In this document: piece after piece, positions 34,668 to 42,962 of the stretch
Numbering within the stretch: position 1 is the stretch's first letter
Layout: each line of letters starts with the position of its first letter
Origin: Cryptosporangium minutisporangium
Lineage (GTDB): Bacteria; Actinomycetota; Actinomycetes; Mycobacteriales; Cryptosporangiaceae
Direction: 5' to 3'
NCBI RefSeq assembly: GCF_039536245.1
Contig: NZ_BAAAYN010000023.1
Coordinates: forward strand, 316,875-380,874
DNA length: 64,000 nucleotides
Position numbers and translations under genes: made by a program
The notes under the pieces: model-generated
Told to the model about the DNA's origin: nothing
The model's input: only the letters and a program-made list of their open reading frames with translations
Databases searched by the model: none

Positions 34668-35930
34668 ATGGCGGTCATCCTGTTGGTCACCCACGGCACC
34701 GCCGGCGACGTGCTGCCGTTCGTCCGCATCGGCTCGGCGCTCGCCGCCCGTGGCCACGACGTCAGCCTGCTGACCCACGCGCCCTACGCCGAGCAGGTGT
34801 GCAGCGCGGGACTCGCGTTCGTGCCGATCGACACGGAGTCGGCCTACCGCGACAGCCAGGCGCGATCGCGGGATCTGCTCGACGTCCGAAGCCCGGCCGA
34901 CCTCCGCCGGTACTACGACGAGAGGGGACTGTTCAGACAGCTGCGCGACGAGGTAGCGTCGCTGACGGCCCGGCACCGTCCGGGTCGGACGGTGCTGGTC
35001 GGGCGGCACACGTCGGCGCTGTCCGTCCTGATCGCCGGGGAGGCCCTCGGCGCACCCACGGTGTCCATCGCGGTGGCACCGATCCAGCTGCTCGTCGCAC
35101 CGGTCGCCGCGCTCCACCTCGCGCGTGGGCTCGCCGACGGCATCGACGCGGTGCGCGCCGAGCACGGGCTGCTCCCGCGGAACGATTGGCTGCGCTGGCT
35201 CGGCTCGGCCGACCGAACTCTGGGCCTGTGGACGCGCTGGTTCGACGAGGCGGGAACACGCGCGCCGGGCGGCGTCGATCTGGTCGGTTTTGTCACCGGC
35301 GACGACAGCGACGAGCAACTGCCGCCCGAGGTAGCAACTCTCCTCGCCGCGGAACGGGCTCCGATCCTGGTCACCGGTGGCACCGGCGCGATGCTGCACC
35401 CCCGGTTCTACGCCGTGGCACTCGACGCGATCACGGCGACGGGTCGCGATGCCGTCGTGGTCGCACCGGACCGGACCATGCTCCCGGAGCGCTTACCGCC
35501 CGGAACCCACTGGCATCCCCGATTGCCGTTCCCGAGGCTGATCCCCGAGGTCGGTGCGCTTCTGCACCACGGCGGCATCGGGACGGCGGTCAGGGCGCTG
35601 CGATCCGGCACACCGCAGGTCATCATGGCCCACGGCGCCGACCGCCCGGACAACGCCGAACGCCTCGCGAGCCACCGGCTGGGCCGATGGCTGGACGCCG
35701 CCCGCTGGTCGGCGGAGGCCGTCGCCGGCCAGCTCGCCGAGGCCCTGGCCGACCACGACTACGCCGAGCGTGCCGACGAGGTGACCCGCCAGGACCCGGC
35801 CAGCGGTAGCGAGTCCGCCGCCGACCTGATCGAGGCGACGCTGACCGGACCGAACCGGCAGCCTTCGACGTCGGTTCGCGACCTCTCCGCCGAACAGCGG
35901 CGACTACTGCTGCGTCGGCTCCGCCGCTGA
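34668..35930 (+). CDS. GT1-type (MGT-like) glycosyltransferase, divergent from the NRPS operon
   Basis: 420 residues from ATG 34668 (MAVILLVTHGTAGDVLP), the usual start of this GT-B family; a GTG at 34653 is the alternative. The N-terminal acceptor half ends near 220. The donor half has ILVTGGTGAM, LPFPRLIPEVGALLHHGGIGT (the nucleotide-sugar loop) and PQVIMAHGADRPDNAERL. Such enzymes add deoxysugars or sugars to natural products (macrolide and glycopeptide type). With the GT4 enzyme this makes two glycosyltransferases for one pathway. The C-terminus ends RDLSAEQRRLLLRRLRR, a basic helix resembling the N-terminal segments of NRPS-A and NRPS-B. No sugar-nucleotide biosynthesis genes are in the window. 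Confidence 0.87.
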   Translation: MAVILLVTHGTAGDVLPFVRIGSALAARGHDVSLLTHAPYAEQVCSAGLAFVPIDTESAYRDSQARSRDLLDVRSPADLRRYYDERGLFRQLRDEVASLTARHRPGRTVLVGRHTSALSVLIAGEALGAPTVSIAVAPIQLLVAPVAALHLARGLADGIDAVRAEHGLLPRNDWLRWLGSADRTLGLWTRWFDEAGTRAPGGVDLVGFVTGDDSDEQLPPEVATLLAAERAPILVTGGTGAMLHPRFYAVALDAITATGRDAVVVAPDRTMLPERLPPGTHWHPRLPFPRLIPEVGALLHHGGIGTAVRALRSGTPQVIMAHGADRPDNAERLASHRLGRWLDAARWSAEAVAGQLAEALADHDYAERADEVTRQDPASGSESAADLIEATLTGPNRQPSTSVRDLSAEQRRLLLRRLRR

Positions 35931-35955
35931 CCGTGCCGGGCGTTGGGGAGTGGAT

Positions 35956-36843
35956 TCAGGGATTGCTGCGCTCGGCACGCCAGCGCGCGGCCAAGGCGGC
36001 GATCTCCTCGGCGATCGGCTGCTGCAGTGCGTCCGGGAGATCGTGGCCCATCCCGGGGTAGGTCACCAGCCGGGCCCCGGCCACGGCGGCCGCGGTAGCG
36101 CGGCCGCCGGACGGGCGGACGAGGAGGTCGGCCTCGCCGTGCACGACCAGCGTGGGCGCGCGCACGCCGGCCAGCAGCGGCCGTCGGTCCGGCGAGGAGA
36201 TGATCGCGGCGAGTTGACGCCGTACACCGGCGTTGTCGTGTGCCCGGTCGAAGGACTGTCGGGCCATCTCCCGCAGCCACGGCTCGTTCCGGGCGTAGGC
36301 CGGGGAGCCGATCGTCCGGAACACCCGGACGACGTGCCGAGCTGCACCCTCCCGAGTCCTGCCCCGGCCGCCGAGCAGTGCCGGCAGCAGGCGTGGGTGG
36401 GCGCCACCGATCCGGACGTCGGGGGTGGAGGAGATCGAGGTCAAGGTACGCACGCGGTCCGGATGGAGGCCGGCGAGCGTCTGCGCGATCATCCCCCCGA
36501 GCGACACCCCCACGACGTGGGCGCTCGACCACCCGAGCGCGTCCAGGACGCCCACCGCGTCGTCGGCCATGTCCGCGACGCGGTAGCCGCGCCAGCGGCG
36601 GCTCACGAATACCAGCGGCGACGGCGTCCCCAGCCCGTGGAGATGGGTGGAGAGTCCGACGTCGCGATTGTCGAACCGCGCCACCTGAAATCCCCGGTCG
36701 ACCAGCAGCTGCCGGAAGTGGTCCGGCCAGAACAGCATCTGCAGACCCAGACCCATGATCAGTAGTACCGGCTCGTCCGCCGGTCGCCCCTCGACGTCGT
36801 ACGCGATCTCGACCCCGGCTCGCCGTGCCCGCTGCAGCGTCAT
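35956..36843 (-). CDS. Alpha/beta hydrolase
   Basis: 295 residues from ATG 36843; GGAGAT immediately upstream supports this start, and the much longer upstream frame runs antisense through the phosphoglucomutase gene. Hydrolase features: VLLIMGLGLQMLFWP (oxyanion region), RFDNRDVGLS, the nucleophile elbow GVSLGGM, VVHGEADLLV for the Asp, and YPGMGHDLP for the His. It fits the general esterase / epoxide hydrolase / haloalkane-type superfamily, and the DNRDVGLS motif is common in actinobacterial esterases. Substrate unknown. It ends 25 bases after the converging GT1 stop and may or may not belong to the peptide pathway. Confidence 0.88.
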   Translation of the reverse strand: MTLQRARRAGVEIAYDVEGRPADEPVLLIMGLGLQMLFWPDHFRQLLVDRGFQVARFDNRDVGLSTHLHGLGTPSPLVFVSRRWRGYRVADMADDAVGVLDALGWSSAHVVGVSLGGMIAQTLAGLHPDRVRTLTSISSTPDVRIGGAHPRLLPALLGGRGRTREGAARHVVRVFRTIGSPAYARNEPWLREMARQSFDRAHDNAGVRRQLAAIISSPDRRPLLAGVRAPTLVVHGEADLLVRPSGGRATAAAVAGARLVTYPGMGHDLPDALQQPIAEEIAALAARWRAERSNP

Positions 36844-37002
36844 ATCTCCAGGGTGCGCCGGTCCGTCGTCACCGGAGGCCCGGTTCGGACAGAAGCCCGG
36901 CCGGCGGACGCCGGCCCTCGCCCGAGGGGCGCGCACCGGCGCGCCGCGACTCGCCACGACCGCGGCACCACCGAACGAGCGCGGCCTCGCTAGCGTGGCG
37001 GC

Positions 37003-37749
37003 ATGCACTCGCCGACGACACTCGGACTTCCCGCACGAGCCCGGGGCTGCCTCTTCGATTTGGACGGTGTGGTGACGCGGACCGCCGCGCAACACGCCAA
37101 GGCTTGGAAGACGACGTTCGACCAGTTCCTCGCCGAGTACGGGAACGGCCAACAGCCGTTCGACGTCGACACCGATTACGTACGGTACGTGGACGGGCGG
37201 AAGCGGCTCGACGGCACGCGGGCGTTCCTCGCGTCCCGGGGTATCACGTTGCCGGAGGGAACGGCGTCCGACACCGCGTCCGCCCACACCGTCCTCGGCC
37301 TCTCGAACACGAAGAACGCGCTGGTCCTGCGGCTGATCGACGCCGAAGGCGTCGAGGTGTTCGACGACGCGGTCCGCTACCTGAACGCGGTGCGCGACGC
37401 GGGCCTCGCGCGCGCGGTGGTGACGTCGTCGGCGAACGCCGTACAGGTGCTCACCGTCACCGGGCTGATCGACTTCTTCGACGTTCGGGTGGACGCACTC
37501 GTCGCCGCCGAGCGCGGTTTGGCGGGTAAGCCCGCTCCGGACACGTTCCTGGCCGGTGCGGAGCTGCTCGACCTGCGCCCGCACGAGGCCGTGGTCTTCG
37601 AGGACGCGCTCGCCGGTGTGGAAGCCGGGCGGGCGGGCGATTTCGGCCTGGTCGTCGGCGTCGACCGGGTCGGGCAGGCGGACGAGTTGAAGGCGCACGG
37701 CGCCGACGTCGTGGTGACGGCGCTGACCGATCTGCTGGGGTACGCATGA
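37003..37749 (+). CDS. pgmB: Beta-phosphoglucomutase-like HAD hydrolase
   Basis: 248 residues. HAD motifs: CLFDLDGVVT with nucleophile Asp19 and acid Asp21, VVTSSANA (motif II), GKPAPDTFL (motif III Lys) and VFEDALAGVEAG (motif IV). The cap region has the RKRLDGTRAFLASRG text typical of beta-phosphoglucomutases, including the substrate-binding Arg. It converts beta-glucose 1-phosphate to glucose 6-phosphate. The stop overlaps the start of the GH65 gene by four bases, the usual pairing in which the phosphorylase makes beta-glucose 1-phosphate. It diverges from the alpha/beta hydrolase. Confidence 0.92.
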   Translation: MHSPTTLGLPARARGCLFDLDGVVTRTAAQHAKAWKTTFDQFLAEYGNGQQPFDVDTDYVRYVDGRKRLDGTRAFLASRGITLPEGTASDTASAHTVLGLSNTKNALVLRLIDAEGVEVFDDAVRYLNAVRDAGLARAVVTSSANAVQVLTVTGLIDFFDVRVDALVAAERGLAGKPAPDTFLAGAELLDLRPHEAVVFEDALAGVEAGRAGDFGLVVGVDRVGQADELKAHGADVVVTALTDLLGYA

Positions 37750-40109
37750 CGCGGCCGGGACCGTTCGCCGTCGACCCGTGGGCGATCCGGGAGGAGAGCG
37801 TCGACCTCGACCGGCTAGGCATGAGCGAGGCGGTGTTCGCGCTCGCCAACGGTCACATCGGAATGCGCGGCAACCTCGACGAGGGTGACCCGCACGGGAT
37901 GCCGGGCACGTACCTCAACTCGTTCTGCGAGCTGCGGCCGCTGCCCTACGCCGAGGGTGGTTACGGCTATCCGGAGAGCGGCCAGGCGATCGTCAACGTG
38001 ACGAACGGCAAGCTGTTCCGCCTCCTCGTGGACGACGAGCCGCTCGACGTCAGGTACGGGAAGACGCTGACCCACGAGCGGGTCCTCGACTTCCGCGCGG
38101 GCATCCTCACCCGGCGACTGGACTGGGTCTCCCCAGCGGGCACCGCGATCCGGCTCGAGACCGAGCGGCTGGTCTCGCTGGCCCAGCGGTCGGTCGCGGC
38201 GATCTGTTACACGGTGAGCGCCGAGACACCGGTGCAACTCGTGGTCCAGTCCGAGTTGTTCGCGAACGAGGAGTTGCCGCCCAGCGGAAAGGACCCGCGG
38301 ATCGAGGCAGCACTCGCTCGTCCGCTACGCCCGGAGATCCACACCGCCGAGCCCACCGGCGCGACGCTGCTGCACAGCCTCGACGGCATGGGCCTGCGGA
38401 TGGCGGCCGCGATGGACCACGAGGTCGACGGCCCGGGCGACGTCGAGATCCGCTCCGACGCCAGTGAGAACATCGGCCGCACGACCGTGATCTGCCGGAT
38501 CCAGCCCGGCCGTCCGCTGCGGATCATCAAGTACCTGGCGTACGGCTGGTCGTCCCAGCGGTCGCTGCCCGCGCTCAACGACCAGGTACGAGCGGCGCTC
38601 AGCGCCGCCCGCTACCGCGGGTGGGAAGGGCTCCGGCAGGAGCAGCGCGCGTACCTGGACGCGTTCTGGGAGAGCGCCGACGTCGAGGTGGAGGGTGACG
38701 GCCGGCTGCAGCAGGCCGTCCGCTTCGGGCTGTTCCACGTTCTGCAGGCCGGCGCCAGGGCCGAGGGGCGGGCGATCTCCGCCAAGGGCCTGACCGGTCC
38801 CGGCTACGACGGCCACACGTTCTGGGACACCGAGACGTTCGTCCTGCCGATGCTCAGCCACACGCTCCCGGACGCCGCCGCCGACGCCCTGCGGTGGCGG
38901 CAGTTGACGCTTCCGCTCGCGGAGGAGCGCGCCGAGATGCTCGGCTTCGCGGGTGCGGCGTTCCCCTGGCGGACGATTCGCGGCCAGGAATGCTCCGGCT
39001 ACTGGCCCGCCGGGACCGCCGCGCTGCACGTCAACGCCGACATCGCGGACGCCGTGCTGCGGCACGTCGCCGCAACCGGTGACGAGGAGTTCGAGCGTAC
39101 GGTCGGGATCGAGTTGCTGACCGCGACCGCCCGGCTGTGGCGCTCGGTCGGCCACTACTGCGCCGACGGCGACTTCCGGATCGACGGCGTCACCGGGCCC
39201 GACGAGTACAGCGCGCTGGCCGACAACAACCTGTTCACGAACCTGATGGCGCAGCGGAACCTGCGGGGTGCTGCCGACGCCTGCGAGCGGCATCCGGCGG
39301 AGGCCGCTGCATTGCGCGTCGACAGCGCGGAGCTCGCGTCCTGGCGTGCGGCGGCCGACGCGATGGCGATTCCCTACGACGAGAAGCGGGGCGTCCACGC
39401 GCAGGCGCAAAATTTCACCGAGTACGCCGTCTGGGACTTTGCCGGAACCCGCAGCGACGAGTACCCGCTCCTGCTGCACTTCCCCTATCTGCAGCTCTAC
39501 CGGATGCAGGTGATCAAGCAGGCCGATCTGGTCCTCGCGATGCAGCTCTGCCCGGAAGCGTTCACGCTCGAGGAGAAGCAGCGGAACTTCGCCTACTACG
39601 AGCAGATCACGGTCCGGGACTCGTCGCTCTCGGCGGCGAGCCAGGCGGTGCTGGCCGCCGAGACCGGGCACCTCCGGCTGGCGTACGAGTACCTCTGCGA
39701 GACCGCGATGCTCGACCTGCACGACTTGGCCGGTAACACCGACCACGGCCTGCACATCGCCGCGCTGGCCGGCGTGTGGTCCGGGATCGTCCTCGGTTTC
39801 GGGGGTCTGCGTCACATGGCGGCGGGGCTCTCGTTCGCCCCTCGCCTACCCGAGGAACTGAACCGGATCACGTTCATGATCCGCTGGCGGGGCAGGCGGC
39901 TGCGAACCGAGATCACTCCCAGGGAGGCGCGCTACCGCCTGCTCGACGGCCCGGACCTGGAGTTCCTCCATCACGGCGAGCGACTCGTCGTCGGCGCGTC
40001 CGAGGAGGTGACCGCCGCGATCCCACCCGCGCCCACGGTGGAGCCGGTGCGACAGCCGGTCGGGCGGGAGCCGCTGATCCGGCGTCTGGGGGATTTCGGT
40101 ACCGCCTGA
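37746..40109 (+). CDS. GH65 disaccharide phosphorylase (trehalose/maltose/kojibiose type)
   Basis: 787 residues, full length for the family. An N-terminal beta-sandwich (ESVFALANGHIGMRGNLDEG-like text) is followed by an (alpha/alpha)6 barrel with GYDGHTFWDTETFVLPML and the general acid Glu487 in DGVTGPDEYSALADNN. A C-terminal beta domain ends the protein. Phosphate-binding text (HGLHIAALAGVW, FGGLR) suggests a phosphorylase rather than a hydrolase. It would cleave an alpha-glucosyl disaccharide with inversion, giving beta-glucose 1-phosphate for the coupled phosphoglucomutase. Which disaccharide cannot be told by eye. Confidence 0.93.
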   Translation: MTRPGPFAVDPWAIREESVDLDRLGMSEAVFALANGHIGMRGNLDEGDPHGMPGTYLNSFCELRPLPYAEGGYGYPESGQAIVNVTNGKLFRLLVDDEPLDVRYGKTLTHERVLDFRAGILTRRLDWVSPAGTAIRLETERLVSLAQRSVAAICYTVSAETPVQLVVQSELFANEELPPSGKDPRIEAALARPLRPEIHTAEPTGATLLHSLDGMGLRMAAAMDHEVDGPGDVEIRSDASENIGRTTVICRIQPGRPLRIIKYLAYGWSSQRSLPALNDQVRAALSAARYRGWEGLRQEQRAYLDAFWESADVEVEGDGRLQQAVRFGLFHVLQAGARAEGRAISAKGLTGPGYDGHTFWDTETFVLPMLSHTLPDAAADALRWRQLTLPLAEERAEMLGFAGAAFPWRTIRGQECSGYWPAGTAALHVNADIADAVLRHVAATGDEEFERTVGIELLTATARLWRSVGHYCADGDFRIDGVTGPDEYSALADNNLFTNLMAQRNLRGAADACERHPAEAAALRVDSAELASWRAAADAMAIPYDEKRGVHAQAQNFTEYAVWDFAGTRSDEYPLLLHFPYLQLYRMQVIKQADLVLAMQLCPEAFTLEEKQRNFAYYEQITVRDSSLSAASQAVLAAETGHLRLAYEYLCETAMLDLHDLAGNTDHGLHIAALAGVWSGIVLGFGGLRHMAAGLSFAPRLPEELNRITFMIRWRGRRLRTEITPREARYRLLDGPDLEFLHHGERLVVGASEEVTAAIPPAPTVEPVRQPVGREPLIRRLGDFGTA

Positions 40110-40123
40110 GCGCTGGATCGTAG

Positions 40124-40726
40124 TCAGATCCACCCTTGTTGCCACGCGTGATGGGCGGCCGCGTGCCGGGTCGGCAACTGCAGCTTGGTCATCGCGGCCG
40201 ACAGGTAGTTGCGGACCGTGCCCGGCGCCAGGTGGACGGCGGCGGCGATCTCGTTCACCGAGGCACCGGTGCGCGCGGCCCGCAGCACCTCCAGCTCGCG
40301 GTCGGTGAGCGGGCAGTCGTCCTCGGTCAGGGCGGAGGCGGCGATGTCGGGGTCGACGTAACGTCGGCCACCGGCAACGTCCCGAATGATCTCGGCGAGC
40401 CGGGCAGCGGAGGTGGTCTTCGGCACGAACCCGCGGACACCCACGGCCAGCGCGCGCCGGAGAACGGCGGGACGCGCGTGGCGGGTCACCAGGACGATCT
40501 GCGTCGGCAACCCGGCGCGGATCTCCTCCGCCGCGCGCAGACCGTCGGTCGGCGGCATCTCCAGGTCGAGCACCGCGATGTCCGGCCGGAGCTCCCGCGC
40601 CAGCCGCACCGCGTCGGTCGAGGTGGACGCCGTGGCGACGACCTCCAGGTCCTCCTCCAGCGCGAGCAGTGCGGTCAGCGCGCTACGCAGGAGGTCCTCG
40701 TCGTCGGCGAGCAGCAGGCGGATCAT
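40124..40726 (-). CDS. NarL/LuxR-type response regulator (DesR-like)
   Basis: 200 residues. The receiver domain has the acidic pair Asp8-Asp9, phospho-acceptor Asp54 in AVLDLEMP, Thr in LVTRHA and Lys in GFVPKTT. The C-terminal LuxR helix-turn-helix reads PLTDRELEVLRAARTGASVNEIA and LAPGTVRNYLSAAMTKL. It is coupled to the histidine kinase: the kinase stop overlaps its ATG by four bases. Such pairs usually control an adjacent transporter or membrane-lipid gene. The candidate targets here are the membrane proteins at 42026-42962, with palindromes before them. Confidence 0.94.
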   Translation of the reverse strand: MIRLLLADDEDLLRSALTALLALEEDLEVVATASTSTDAVRLARELRPDIAVLDLEMPPTDGLRAAEEIRAGLPTQIVLVTRHARPAVLRRALAVGVRGFVPKTTSAARLAEIIRDVAGGRRYVDPDIAASALTEDDCPLTDRELEVLRAARTGASVNEIAAAVHLAPGTVRNYLSAAMTKLQLPTRHAAAHHAWQQGWI

Positions 40727-41868
40727 CGGCTACTCCCGGGTATCGAGGCGCTCACCGTGAACCGATCATCGGTGCGGGTCCATTCGAGCACCCCACCGCC
40801 GGCTTCCAGCCGCTCGGCGAGTGCCCGCAGACCGGTGCCCTCGGTGTCGGGGCCCGGCCCGGCGCCGTCGTTGCTCACCCGGAGACAGGCGGTCCCGGAC
40901 GACACCCGGTACTCGATCGACGCCTCCCGTGCGGTGCTGTGGCGCAGCACGTTCGTGGCTGCCTCCCGCATCACCAGCCCGAGCAGGTGCCGGGCGGCCT
41001 CCGGGATCGTGGCCGGCTCCAGCGTCGTCCGGGCGTCGATGCCGGCCGATGCCAGCACCCGGGTCGCGTTCGTGATCTCGTCGTCCAGGCTCGTGCGCCG
41101 GTAGCCCCGCACCACTGCGCGGGTATCACGCAGCGCGTCGGCCGCCAGCTGCCGGACCTCCCCCATCTCGGCGACGGCCCGCTGCGGGTCGGTCTCGACC
41201 AGCCGGGCCGCCAGCTCGCTCTTCAACGCGATCACCTGGAGATGATGACCCTGGATGTCGTGCAACTCGGCGGCGAACCGCAGCCGTTCGTCCTTGACCG
41301 CCAGCTCCGCCGATATCCGTCGGGCCTCCTCCAGCCGTCCGGCGATGTCCCAGGCCCAGAGCGGGCCCAGGACCGCCCAGCTGACGAACGCGGTCATGCC
41401 GGGCGGGAACAGCGTCGCGTAGAGCAGCCGGCCGTCGTCGGCGAGCAGGCTGACGACACCGCCCGGCACCGCGGCCAGGACCGTTGCTCCCAGGATCAGC
41501 CGGCGCCGGGCGCGGGGCTCCAGGTAGGTCGCGACCACCGCGACCATCACCGCCGGGCCGACCGCCCAGAGCCCGTAGTTCCGCAGCGGCAGCGCGCAGG
41601 CCGCGAGCACCGCCCCGGCGAGTGCCCCGGCGACCGGCCAACCCGCGGGCAACCGGATCCGCTCGCCGGCCCGCAGCCGCAGCGTGAGCAGCACCAGCAC
41701 GGCCGCCACCTCGACGACCAGCGCTCCGGCGCTGAACAGCCGCGCCGGCGCCGGGACGTCCCCGTCGAGCACCCACTCACCGGTGAACAGGATCAACACG
41801 ATCGCGTTGCTGCCCGGCACCACCCACCAGGTGTACCGGCGGAAGCCGTCCAGACCGGTCTCGTTCAC
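40723..41868 (-). CDS. DesK-like sensor histidine kinase (HisKA_3)
   Basis: 381 residues from GTG 41868. The first 165 residues carry about six membrane helices and little periplasmic sequence, as in intramembrane-sensing kinases. A coiled linker leads to the phospho-acceptor His203 in FAAELHDIQGHHLQ. The ATPase domain has NVLRHSTA (N box), SNDGAGPGPDTEGTGLRAL (G boxes). It phosphorylates the response regulator encoded next. It diverges from two small membrane-protein genes across 157 bases that contain likely operators. Confidence 0.93.
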   Translation of the reverse strand: MNETGLDGFRRYTWWVVPGSNAIVLILFTGEWVLDGDVPAPARLFSAGALVVEVAAVLVLLTLRLRAGERIRLPAGWPVAGALAGAVLAACALPLRNYGLWAVGPAVMVAVVATYLEPRARRRLILGATVLAAVPGGVVSLLADDGRLLYATLFPPGMTAFVSWAVLGPLWAWDIAGRLEEARRISAELAVKDERLRFAAELHDIQGHHLQVIALKSELAARLVETDPQRAVAEMGEVRQLAADALRDTRAVVRGYRRTSLDDEITNATRVLASAGIDARTTLEPATIPEAARHLLGLVMREAATNVLRHSTAREASIEYRVSSGTACLRVSNDGAGPGPDTEGTGLRALAERLEAGGGVLEWTRTDDRFTVSASIPGSSR

Positions 41869-41905
41869 CCCGCCATTCTCCCAGCGGGCCGCTGACCAGG
41901 CGCAG

Positions 41906-41966
41906 TGTCATCCGTCCGGTCGTCGCATGACAGATGTCATTCGGAGACGTAGTGATCCGCCACTAC
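41906..41966. promoter_or_regulatory. Inverted repeats in the two-component divergent promoter
   Basis: ATGACA-GA-TGTCAT is a perfect palindrome at 41927-41940, and another TGTCAT half-site lies at 41906-41911. A second inverted repeat, GTAGTG-ATCCGC-CACTAC, is at 41949-41966. All lie between the kinase start (41868) and the membrane-protein start (42026). NarL-type regulators bind sites of this size, so these are candidate binding sites for the neighbouring response regulator. Confidence 0.6.
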
Positions 41967-42025
41967 GGGTTGGCCCCCGCCGCACGACACCGTGAGGACG
42001 TCGGAGAACACGGGAGGAGAACACC

Positions 42026-42427
42026 ATGCAGGACGTTTCCACGAAACGACGCGGCGGTTGGGGCCACTTCGCGCGGCACTACGTCGAGATGCTGATCGCG
42101 ATGGCGGCCGGGATGTTGGTCCTGGGCGCCGCCGTGCGGGGCGTCCTCGCGCTGACCGGAGCCGAGTTGTCGACCGAGCTGGCCTCGGTGGAGATGGCGT
42201 TCGACATGTCGGTCGGCATGCTCGTCTGGATGCGGATCCGTGGCCACGGCTGGCCGGCGACGCTGGAGATGTGCGCGTCGATGTTCGTGCCACTGGTCCT
42301 GCTGTTCCCGCTGCTCTGGGCCGGTGTGATCACCGCGGACGACCTGATGATGGTCGAGCACGCGCTGATGCTCCCGCTGATGTTCGTCGTGATGCTGCGC
42401 CGTCGGAGCGAGTACACCCATGGCTGA
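42026..42427 (+). CDS. Small four-helix membrane protein, unknown
   Basis: 133 residues. Four hydrophobic segments (MLIAMAAGMLVLGAAVRGVL, VEMAFDMSVGMLVWM, LEMCASMFVPLVLLFPLLWA and MMVEHALMLPLMFVVML), unusually rich in Met. A GGAGGAG lies before the ATG at 42026. It overlaps the next membrane-protein gene by eight bases and faces the DesK/DesR-like pair, so it is a likely target of that system. Similar proteins are sometimes mislabelled as flagellar FliP; I see no FliP sequence here. The Met-rich helices could suggest metal or membrane-stress sensing, but that is speculation. Confidence 0.75.
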   Translation: MQDVSTKRRGGWGHFARHYVEMLIAMAAGMLVLGAAVRGVLALTGAELSTELASVEMAFDMSVGMLVWMRIRGHGWPATLEMCASMFVPLVLLFPLLWAGVITADDLMMVEHALMLPLMFVVMLRRRSEYTHG

Positions 42428-42962
42428 GTTCACGACGACGCTGGCCCGTCGCTGGCCGACCCTGCTGGCCCTGCCGTGCGCCCTGCTGATCGGCGCCGAC
42501 GTGGGCCAGGACGCGATCTCCGGGATCGCGGCGACGCTACTGGTGTTGCCGCTGGACTACCTGCTCATCAACCAGCTCGGCAGGCGGGACGCGAGCTGGT
42601 GGGCGCTGGGCGGCCTCGTCGTGGTCATCTTCGTGGTCGAGCTGACCGGCGTGGTGCCGCTGTCCACCGTGCTCGTCGCGCTAGCCCTGATCCTGCTGGT
42701 CTGGGGCGCGGTCACCGGTACGCCGAACGGCCGGGCGACCTTCAACCTGCAGGCCGCCGGCATGCTCGGGTTCGGCGCGATCGCGCTGGCCGGGATGATC
42801 GTCGACCCCGACCTCGGCCGCTACCTGGTGGCGGCGGGCTGGCTGACGCACGGCGTCTGGGACGTCGTCCACCTGAAGCTCGACAGGGTGGTCTCCCGCT
42901 CCTACGCCGAGTGGTGCTTCGTCGTCGACGTCGCGGTCTGCCTGCTGCTGTTGCTGATCTGA
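42420..42962 (+). CDS. Five- to six-helix membrane protein, unknown
   Basis: 180 residues, nearly all hydrophobic: helices around 15-30, 33-52, 60-80, 80-95, 108-125 and 160-180, with a cytoplasmic stretch VHLKLDRVVSRSYAEWC. It begins eight bases inside the preceding membrane-protein gene, so the two are coupled and probably form a complex. Its 3' end overlaps the converging permease-like gene by 61 bases. I do not recognise a family; the WLTHGVWDVVHLK segment resembles small actinobacterial membrane proteins of unknown role. Confidence 0.75.
   Translation: MAEFTTTLARRWPTLLALPCALLIGADVGQDAISGIAATLLVLPLDYLLINQLGRRDASWWALGGLVVVIFVVELTGVVPLSTVLVALALILLVWGAVTGTPNGRATFNLQAAGMLGFGAIALAGMIVDPDLGRYLVAAGWLTHGVWDVVHLKLDRVVSRSYAEWCFVVDVAVCLLLLLI

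Noticed and set aside
40114-40132. TGGATC...GATCCA hairpin after the GH65 gene as terminator
   Set aside because: Only six-base arms and it reaches into the converging gene; too weak.
42026-42427. Label as flagellar FliP
   Set aside because: Too short and lacks FliP sequence; only hydrophobic helices are shared.
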